Part shown: one piece after another, positions 16,108-20,700 of the stretch
Position numbering within the stretch: position 1 is the first letter of the stretch
Layout of the letters: each line of letters starts with the position of its first letter
Assembly: GCA_964351025.1 (NCBI GenBank)
Contig: CAYGLV010000044.1
Span: 1-20,700 of the forward strand
From: CAYGLV01 sp964351025
Lineage (GTDB): Bacteria > Actinomycetota > Thermoleophilia > Gaiellales > Gaiellaceae
DNA length: 20,700 bases
Direction of reading: 5' to 3'
Position numbers and translations under genes: made by a program
The notes under the pieces: generated by a model
Databases searched by the model: none
Told to the model about the DNA's origin: nothing
The model's input: only the letters and a program-made list of their open reading frames with translations

Positions 16108-16937
16108 GGGCGCTTGCCACCACGTTGCGGGCCGAGCTGATCGGGCTCGGCGGGGTCGTCGAGCGCAACGTCTACCTCACGAAGCGCTACATCCTCTGGG
16201 ATGTCGCCTTCTTCGTCTGGACGGTCGCGAACACGCTCACGATCGTCTTCATCGCCAAGGGGATCGAGGCGACCGGCGGCTCGATCGACGTCAACCGAGC
16301 GACCGCCACGCTGCTGATCGGCGCGGTCGTCTGGGCGTACCTCGGCATCCTCTTCGAGTTCCTCACCGAAACGGTCGCGTGGGAGCGCTGGGAGGGGACG
16401 ATCGAGTACACGTTCATGGCGCCTCTCTCCCGCTCGATGCACCTCGCAGGGCAGGGAGTCTTCGCTGTCCTGTACGGCCTCGCGAGGGCGGCGCTGCTGT
16501 TCGTCGTGGTGGCGTTCTTCTTCGACCTCGCACTGCCGGACGCGGACTTCCTCGCGGCGCTCGTCGTGCTCGTCGTCGCTTCCGTGTCGTTCATCGGGAT
16601 CGGGACGATGACTGCGGTGCTGCCGCTCATCTCGCCCGAGAAGGGGATGCAGCTCGGCTTCGTCGCGCAAGGGATGCTGCTCGTCGTCTCGGGCGTCTAC
16701 TACCCCGTGTCGGTGCTGCCGACCTGGATGGAGTGGCTCGCGAAGATCTCGCCCGCGACGTACGCCCTGGACGGCATCCGTGAGGCGATCCTCGAGGGGC
16801 AGGGGCTCTCGACGATGTGGGACGAGATCTGGCCGCTGCTCGTGATCGGCGCCGCCTCGATCCCGCTTGGGCTCTGGGTCTTCGGCCGTGGCGAGCAGTA
16901 CGCGAAGCGGCACGGGAAGCTGAAGAGGTCGGGGTGA
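16104..16937 (+). CDS. ABC-2 type transporter permease
   Basis: Membrane partner of the preceding ATPase, 277 residues. About six hydrophobic segments are visible, for example near residues 32-52, 68-90, 112-140 (LARAALLFVVVAFFF), 150-175, 195-215 (GMLLVVSGVYYPVSVLP) and 248-262. The C-terminal part has SPATYALDGIREAIL, the family motif of ABC-2 exporters. The ATG overlaps the ATPase stop (ATGA), with GGAGG 7 nt upstream. One ATPase plus one permease with no binding protein points to export. The GNAT genes downstream overlap it as well, which hints at export of, or resistance to, a small amine-bearing compound. That link is an inference. Confidence 0.93.
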   Translation: MRALATTLRAELIGLGGVVERNVYLTKRYILWDVAFFVWTVANTLTIVFIAKGIEATGGSIDVNRATATLLIGAVVWAYLGILFEFLTETVAWERWEGTIEYTFMAPLSRSMHLAGQGVFAVLYGLARAALLFVVVAFFFDLALPDADFLAALVVLVVASVSFIGIGTMTAVLPLISPEKGMQLGFVAQGMLLVVSGVYYPVSVLPTWMEWLAKISPATYALDGIREAILEGQGLSTMWDEIWPLLVIGAASIPLGLWVFGRGEQYAKRHGKLKRSG

Positions 16938-17815
16938 TCGTCCGTCCGGCCGTCACCGACGACGAGCTCGAGCTCTGGACGCGCATCCGGAACCTCGTCG
17001 AGGTGGACAATCCGACGACGATCGAGGACGTCCGCAACGGGCTGAGGCACCAGCCCGAGACGCGTCACTGGATCGCGGAGGACGGAGGCGAGGCGGTCGG
17101 CTGCGCCTTCGTCTCGCGCTCGTCGGTCCAGGGCCGCGCGTTCCTGCTGCCACGGGTCGTGCCCGAGGCTCGTGGCCGCGGCGTCGGCACGGCGCTCGTC
17201 CAGGCTGCGCTGGAGGCGATCCGGGGGCTCGGCTGCGACACCGTGCGCTCGCATGTCGACGGTGCCGATCTCGAAGCCCTGCGGTTCGCGGCGCGCCACG
17301 GGTTCGTAGAGGTCGACCGTCAGGTCGAGCTCGTACGCGCGCTGAGGGAGGCGGAGCAGCCCGCGACCGCGCCGCCCGGGATCGAGTTGGAGCAGCGCGC
17401 GGCGGAGCGTGTGGAGGAGCTTCGACCGCTGCTCGTCGCCGCGGTCGAGGACATGCCGGTCGTCGGCGCCGTTGACGCCACCCTGGTGGACGAGCTCGTG
17501 GACGAGTTTCGGAGCGCCCGCTATCTGGTGGTCGCGCTCGACGGCGCCGCCCTTGTGGGGCTCGCGGGCCTCATCCGCTACGGGGCGCGCGAGGGCGCTC
17601 TCGAGCACGCCATGACGACAGTGGCCCGCACGCATCGCGGGCGCGGGATCGCGCAGGCGCTGAAGCAGGCCTGCGTCCGCTGGGCGGCGGGCGCGGGCTA
17701 CCGCGAGCTCGTGACCTGGACGCAGCAGGGCAACGACGCGATGCAGGCCGTCAACCTCAAGGCCGGCTTCCGTCCCGGCCACGTCTCGATCACGGTGGAA
17801 GGGCCGCTCCCGTGA
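16934..17815 (+). CDS. Double-GNAT-domain N-acetyltransferase, first of tandem pair
   Basis: A 293-residue protein with two GNAT folds in tandem, predicted to transfer an acyl group from acyl-CoA to an amine. The N-terminal domain (about 1-140) has a pyrophosphate loop at RGRGVGTAL (80-88). The C-terminal domain (about 150-293) has HRGRGIAQALKQ (234-245) and GNDAMQAVNLKAGFRPG. The GTG start is inside GTGA overlapping the permease stop, with GAGG 5-6 nt upstream. It ends in another GTGA overlap with a paralogue. Mycothiol synthase is also a double GNAT, but nothing specific to it was seen. Acceptor substrate unknown. Confidence 0.85.
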   Translation: MIVRPAVTDDELELWTRIRNLVEVDNPTTIEDVRNGLRHQPETRHWIAEDGGEAVGCAFVSRSSVQGRAFLLPRVVPEARGRGVGTALVQAALEAIRGLGCDTVRSHVDGADLEALRFAARHGFVEVDRQVELVRALREAEQPATAPPGIELEQRAAERVEELRPLLVAAVEDMPVVGAVDATLVDELVDEFRSARYLVVALDGAALVGLAGLIRYGAREGALEHAMTTVARTHRGRGIAQALKQACVRWAAGAGYRELVTWTQQGNDAMQAVNLKAGFRPGHVSITVEGPLP

Positions 17816-18687
17816 GTGTTCCGATCCGGGTGGCCGTGACCGATGAGGACTTCGCGCTCTGCGCGCGGATCAAGAATGCGGTCCAGCCCCGCGAGCCCGT
17901 CACCGCCGCGGAGCTGCGCGACGACCCGGGTGCGCGCCTCCTGCTTCATGGCGAGTCGGGCTACGCGGTCGTGAAGGAGTCGAGCCTCGTCGACTCCGTT
18001 TTCTCCATGGTCCGCGTACTGCCCGAGGCCCGGCGGACGGGTGTCGGCTCGGCGCTGCTCGCCGCCTGCTCGGCCGAGGCGGCCGCGCTCGGCCGCGGGC
18101 ACCTCTACGGCCGCGTGGACGGCGACGACGCGGAGTCGCTCGGGTTCGTGCTGCGACGCGGCTTCGTCGAGGTCGCGCGCGACGTCGAGCAGGTGCGCGA
18201 GCTCGGTGACGAGCAGCCCCCGGCCCCGCCCGCCGGAATCGCGCTCGCCGAGCTAGAGCCGGAGCACCTGGCCGGCGTCTACGCGGTTGCGGTCGAGGCC
18301 ACGCCGGACATGGCACTAGACGCCCCGATCGAGGCGGTGCCGTACGAGCGCTGGCTGGCGCAGAGCGCGGGCCGGATCTTCCACGTGGCGCTGGACCGTG
18401 GTCGGGTCGTCGGCTTCGCGACGCTGGCGCCGCTTCCGGCCCGCCCGGGAGTGCTCGAGCACGAGCTGACCGCCGTGCTTCGTCGGTACCGGCGACGGGG
18501 GATCGCCGAGGCGCTCAAGCGCGCTCAGCTTGCCTGGGCGGCCGAGGCGGGCTACCGGCAGCTCGTCACCTACACCCAGGTGGGCAACGACGCGATGCGG
18601 ACGCTCAACCTCAAGCTCGGCTACCGCGAACAGCTCGCGTCGATCTCGGTGCGCGGCCGGCTCGTCACGTCCGCGGCCGGCGTGTAG
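17812..18687 (+). CDS. Double-GNAT-domain N-acetyltransferase, second of tandem pair
   Basis: A 291-residue paralogue of the preceding protein with the same two-domain layout. Acyl-CoA loops are RRTGVGSALL (74-83) and RRRGIAEALKRA (227-238). The last 50 residues align closely between the two, for example AGYRQLVTYTQVGNDAM here against AGYRELVTWTQQGNDAM. This indicates local gene duplication followed by divergence, since the N-terminal halves differ more. The start is GTG overlapping the previous stop (GTGA). Its 3' end also contains the candidate glnA promoter. It could be a mycothiol-synthase-like enzyme or a detoxifying acetyltransferase; the sequence does not decide. Confidence 0.85.
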   Translation: MSVPIRVAVTDEDFALCARIKNAVQPREPVTAAELRDDPGARLLLHGESGYAVVKESSLVDSVFSMVRVLPEARRTGVGSALLAACSAEAAALGRGHLYGRVDGDDAESLGFVLRRGFVEVARDVEQVRELGDEQPPAPPAGIALAELEPEHLAGVYAVAVEATPDMALDAPIEAVPYERWLAQSAGRIFHVALDRGRVVGFATLAPLPARPGVLEHELTAVLRRYRRRGIAEALKRAQLAWAAEAGYRQLVTYTQVGNDAMRTLNLKLGYREQLASISVRGRLVTSAAGV

Positions 18688-18690
18688 ACT
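18662..18690 (+). promoter_or_regulatory. Candidate glnA promoter inside the end of the preceding gene
   Basis: TCGTCA (18662-18667), a 17-bp spacer and TAGACT (18685-18690) form a sigma-70-like pair, four of six matches in each half. A start near 18697 would give an untranslated leader of about 80 nt containing the palindrome and terminator ahead of glnA. There is no room for a promoter between the terminator and the glnA ATG. Confidence 0.4.
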
Positions 18691-18702
18691 CTTCTCGTCT
18701 TC

Positions 18703-18780
18703 GTGAGGCGACGTCGCCTCGGGTGCGGTCTTTCCGCGTCCGGGGCTTTTTTCGTTCTGAGGGAAGGAGCGGCGAAATGA
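18703..18780 (+). CDS. Possible 25-codon leader ORF overlapping the glnA start
   Basis: A GTG at 18703 opens a frame that passes through the palindrome and the terminator and stops at a TGA overlapping the glnA ATG. The palindrome makes it encode four Arg in a row (codons 2-5). There is no Shine-Dalgarno before the GTG and no Gln codon, so a sensing role for glutamine is unlikely. It may be a chance frame. Confidence 0.15.
   Translation: MRRRRLGCGLSASGAFFVLREGAAK
18705..18752 (+). terminator. Rho-independent terminator before glnA, with overlapping palindrome (possible attenuator)
   Basis: The terminator is GCCUCGG (18716-18722) paired with CCGGGGC (18740-18746), a GU/GU internal loop, an inner stem GCGG/CCGC, loop UCUUU and six T residues (18747-18752). 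Upstream, the 16-bp palindrome GAGGCGACGTCGCCTC (18705-18720) can fold GAGGCG/CGCCUC with loop ACGU, using bases of the terminator's 5' arm. The two structures exclude each other, as in attenuators. The element ends only 25 bp before the glnA ATG. It may instead simply end the GNAT operon, or the palindrome may be a protein operator. Confidence 0.7.
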
Positions 18781-20135
18781 TGACGAGCAAGAATCGAGCC
18801 ACCTCCACCGAGGAGTCCCGCAAGGAGGTGCTGAAACGGGTCAAGGAGGAAGGCGTCCAGTCGGTGCTCCTCTGGTTCACGGATATCGAAGGGCACCTGA
18901 AGAGCTTCGCGATCACGCTCAACGAGCTCGCGAACGCGCTCGACGACGGGATGGGCTTCGACGGCTCCTCGATCACGGGCTTCAACGCGATCGAGGAGTC
19001 CGACATGGTCGCGATCCCCGATCCCAGCAGCTTCCAGATCATGCCGTGGAAGCCCGGTGAGACGAAGGTCGGACGCATGATCTGCGACGTCGTCACCCCT
19101 GACGGGCAGCCGTACGAGGGCGACCCGCGGTTCGTCCTCCAGAAGGCGCTGAAGCGGATGCGTGACCTCGGCTTCGACACGTTCAACGTCGGCCCCGAGC
19201 TCGAGTACTTCCTCTTCAAGGACGGGAACGGGACCGAGACGCTCGATGAGGGCGGCTACTTCGCCATGACCGCGCTCGATGCGGCGACCGAGCTGCGCAA
19301 CGAGACGATCCAGGCGCTCGAGTCCATGGGGATCCAGATCGAGTACCACCACCACGAGGTCGGGCCGTCGCAGCACGAGATCGACGTCCGCTACGGCCCG
19401 GCGCTCGAGATGGCCGACAACACGATCACGTATCGGCTGATCGTGAAGGAGATCGCCGCCAAGAACGGCGTCTATGCGACCTTCATGCCCAAGCCGCTGT
19501 TCGGCGAGAACGGGTCGGGCATGCACACGCACATGTCGCTTTTCAAGGACGGTCGCAACACGTTCTTCGATCCCGAGGACGCCTACCAGCTCTCGTCGGT
19601 GGCGAAGGCCTTCATCGCGGGCCAGCTGCGGCATGCCCGCGAGCTGTCGGCGGTGTTCGCGCAGTGGGTGAACTCGTACAAGCGGCTCGTGCCGGGCTAC
19701 GAGGCACCGGTGTACGTCGCCTGGTCGCAGCGGAACCGCTCCGCCCTGATCCGGATCCCGCTCTACAAGCCGGGCTCCGAGCAGGCAACCAGGGCCGAGA
19801 TCCGCTGCCCCGACCCGGCGTGCAACCCGTACCTCACGTTCGCCTGCCTGCTGCACGCGGGTCTCGACGGGATCGAGCAGGGCTACGAGCTGCCCGATCC
19901 GATGGAGACGAACCTCTATCACCTCACGCCCGAGGAGCGGCGCGAGCTCGGGATCGTCTCTCTGCCGGAAACACTCGGCGAAGCGGTCGACGAGCTCGCC
20001 GGCTCCGAGCTGATGCAGAGGGCGCTCGGCGAGCACATCTTCCCGCGCTACATCGAGCTGAAGCGGAAGGAGTGGGACGAGTACCGCGTCCAGCTCACGG
20101 CGTGGGAGATGAACCGCTACCTCAAGGCGCTGTAG
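18777..20135 (+). CDS. glnA: Glutamine synthetase, type I (GSI-alpha-like)
   Basis: ATP-dependent ligation of ammonia to glutamate; cytoplasmic dodecamer in this family. It has 452 residues. Signature motifs are FDGSSITGFNAIEESDM (61-77), NVGPELEYFLF, HHEVGPSQHEID, MPKPLFGENGSGMHTHMSLF, NSYKRLVPGYEAP, NRSALIRIP and RAEIRCPDP. Overall similarity and length recall the Bacillus GSI-alpha enzyme, and the region NLYHLTPEERRELGIVSLPE is closer to that type than to the adenylylated GSI-beta site. Ala71 occupies the position of Bacillus Arg62, the glutamine feedback residue. The first of two adjacent ATGs is chosen because GGAAGGAG is 7 nt upstream; an in-frame GTG at 18723 lies in the terminator. 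Whether this is the main GlnA is not known. Confidence 0.96.
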   Translation: MMTSKNRATSTEESRKEVLKRVKEEGVQSVLLWFTDIEGHLKSFAITLNELANALDDGMGFDGSSITGFNAIEESDMVAIPDPSSFQIMPWKPGETKVGRMICDVVTPDGQPYEGDPRFVLQKALKRMRDLGFDTFNVGPELEYFLFKDGNGTETLDEGGYFAMTALDAATELRNETIQALESMGIQIEYHHHEVGPSQHEIDVRYGPALEMADNTITYRLIVKEIAAKNGVYATFMPKPLFGENGSGMHTHMSLFKDGRNTFFDPEDAYQLSSVAKAFIAGQLRHARELSAVFAQWVNSYKRLVPGYEAPVYVAWSQRNRSALIRIPLYKPGSEQATRAEIRCPDPACNPYLTFACLLHAGLDGIEQGYELPDPMETNLYHLTPEERRELGIVSLPETLGEAVDELAGSELMQRALGEHIFPRYIELKRKEWDEYRVQLTAWEMNRYLKAL

Positions 20136-20184
20136 GCGCGCCCTTTACGGAGAGAAGAAAGTGGCGCACACTAGCGCTGAGGGC

Positions 20185-20207
20185 TGCGTCACCAGGCGAG
20201 TGACGCA
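20185..20207 (+). terminator. Probable glnA terminator hairpin
   Basis: TGCGTCAC (20185-20192) and GTGACGCA (20200-20207) form a perfect 8-bp stem with a 7-nt loop, 49 bp after the glnA stop, followed by CCTTTACT. The T-run is short, so termination may be partial. Confidence 0.55.
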
Positions 20208-20221
20208 CCTTTACTGACGGC

Positions 20222-20254
20222 CGACCGCGGGTTCCCGGTGGGAGCCCGTGGTCG
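20222..20254. terminator. Second hairpin in the glnA / PRC-like convergent gap
   Basis: CGACCGCGGG (20222-20231) pairs with CCCGTGGTCG (20245-20254) over 10 bp with one G-T wobble and a 13-nt loop. No U-tract on either strand. Its place between converging genes suggests a bidirectional terminator. Confidence 0.4.
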
Positions 20255-20262
20255 TTGTCGGA

Positions 20263-20319
20263 CCGCCCCCACTTCGCCGCGGCGTTTTGGAGGAGGTGGC
20301 CGCGGCTGAACGGGGGCGG
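20263..20319. terminator. Third, long hairpin in the convergent gap, just after the PRC-like gene
   Basis: An outer stem CCGCCCCC/GGGGGCGG (20263-20270 and 20312-20319) and an inner stem formed by two copies of GCCGCGGC (20276-20283 and 20299-20306) are separated by 5-nt internal loops. It begins 13 bp beyond the stop of the minus-strand gene, a suitable place to end that transcript. A U-run is absent on both strands. Confidence 0.4.
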
Positions 20320-20332
20320 GAGAGGACGGGCG

Positions 20333-20587
20333 CTAGAGGAACTTCCTCAGGTGCTCTCTGAGCACCGTGAGGCCGATTACGCCGCTCTGGCCGTCGATCT
20401 GCACGATCGTCTCGGCGGGAACGAGGGCGCGGTGGCGCGAGAGGAAGCCCGAGCGCACCGAGAGTGCGTCCGGCACGTCCGGCTTCGTCCCGTACATCGG
20501 GCACTCGACGCGCCCGACCATGCGGCCGCGGGCGTCCGCAACGAGAAAGCCCTTGAGGTTCCGCAGATCGAGTTCGAGAGTGCTCAT
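20333..20587 (-). CDS. Small PRC-barrel-like domain protein
   Basis: An 84-residue protein read toward glnA. The sequence LRNLKGFLVADARGRMVGRV at the N-terminus (8-27), the middle GFLSRHRALVPAETIVQID and the C-terminal LTVLREHLRKFL resemble a single PRC-barrel (beta-barrel) domain as found in small stand-alone actinobacterial proteins. PRC barrels occur in RNA processing and photosystem assembly proteins, but a role cannot be read from this sequence. No strong Shine-Dalgarno precedes the ATG (AGAGGG lies too far upstream). Assignment to the domain is from pattern only. Confidence 0.65.
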   Translation of the reverse strand: MSTLELDLRNLKGFLVADARGRMVGRVECPMYGTKPDVPDALSVRSGFLSRHRALVPAETIVQIDGQSGVIGLTVLREHLRKFL

Positions 20588-20645
20588 GGGCTGAACCGTA
20601 GAAGCCCTCTGAAAGGAATTTCCTGCTCCTTCCGTAAGGTTTCTG

Positions 20646-20700
20646 TTAGAGCGAGGGCTTCCACACCATCACGACCAGGATCGCGACGACGAGTGCGCCG
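20646..20700 (-). CDS. C-terminal end of a membrane protein (partial)
   Basis: On the minus strand an open frame enters from the right edge and ends at TAA (20648-20646). The 17 visible residues, GALVVAILVVMVWKPSL, are mostly hydrophobic and look like a final transmembrane helix with a short tail. It would precede the PRC-like gene by about 58 bp on the same strand. Too little is visible for a family call. Confidence 0.4.
   Translation of the reverse strand, partial: GALVVAILVVMVWKPSL

Noticed and set aside
18723..18776. N-terminal extension of GlnA from a GTG at 18723
   Set aside because: The extension would run through the terminator stem and T-run, has no ribosome binding site, and is not present in the GlnA family.
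18621..20036. Minus-strand open frame of 471 codons opposite glnA
   Set aside because: Antisense shadow of an unmistakable glutamine synthetase; no motif, no ribosome binding site, low-complexity G+C-driven composition.
20590..20640. Imperfect inverted repeat around AAGGAATTTCCT near the right end
   Set aside because: Only about 5 bp can pair with an A/T loop; too weak to call a regulatory site.

Overview
The window is G+C-rich bacterial DNA with densely packed genes, many GTG starts and repeated ATGA/GTGA stop-start overlaps. Gene content and style fit a deep-branching actinobacterium (Thermoleophilia-like: Gaiellales or Solirubrobacterales). That assignment is an inference from protein style, not from a marker gene.

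Left two-thirds (1-14215, all minus strand). This reads as one long amino-acid biosynthesis cluster, transcribed right to left. A candidate promoter (14187-14215) precedes a 33-codon leader peptide rich in Val, Leu and Ile whose stop codon lies in the loop of a 9-bp hairpin. This is the layout of a branched-chain amino acid attenuator. Next come a 16-codon ORF with a strong ribosome binding site, a catalytically degenerate LeuB-like protein, ilvB, ilvN, ilvC, hom, thrC, thrB, a mercaptopyruvate-type sulfurtransferase and ilvD. A 155-bp gap after ilvD holds a SAM-I (S-box) riboswitch. It is followed by a second, zinc-ribbon threonine-synthase-like gene, then leuC, leuD and leuB; leuB runs off the left edge. 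The cluster therefore makes valine, isoleucine and leucine intermediates, reduces aspartate semialdehyde to homoserine, phosphorylates it, and sends O-phosphohomoserine to threonine. The SAM riboswitch suggests that the second ThrC-like enzyme may instead serve methionine (homocysteine) synthesis. leuA, ilvA, ilvE, lysC and asd are not in the window.

Middle (14262-18687, plus strand). A divergent secreted SIMPL-domain protein is followed by a 15-bp perfect inverted repeat (terminator-like). Then a four-gene overlapping operon encodes an ABC exporter ATPase, its ABC-2 permease, and two tandem, mutually related double-GNAT acetyltransferases.

Right end (18662-20700). A type I-alpha-like glutamine synthetase gene is preceded by a promoter-like pair inside the end of the previous gene and by a Rho-independent terminator. 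The terminator's 5' arm also belongs to a 16-bp palindrome, so it may be an attenuator. After glnA come three hairpins in the convergent gap, a small minus-strand PRC-barrel-like protein, and the last 17 codons of a membrane protein.

The points most worth a second look are the dead LeuB paralogue heading the ilv operon, the SAM riboswitch on a ThrC paralogue downstream of a sulfurtransferase, the ilv leader attenuator, and the possible glnA attenuator. No tRNA, rRNA, CRISPR array, insertion sequence or phage gene was seen.
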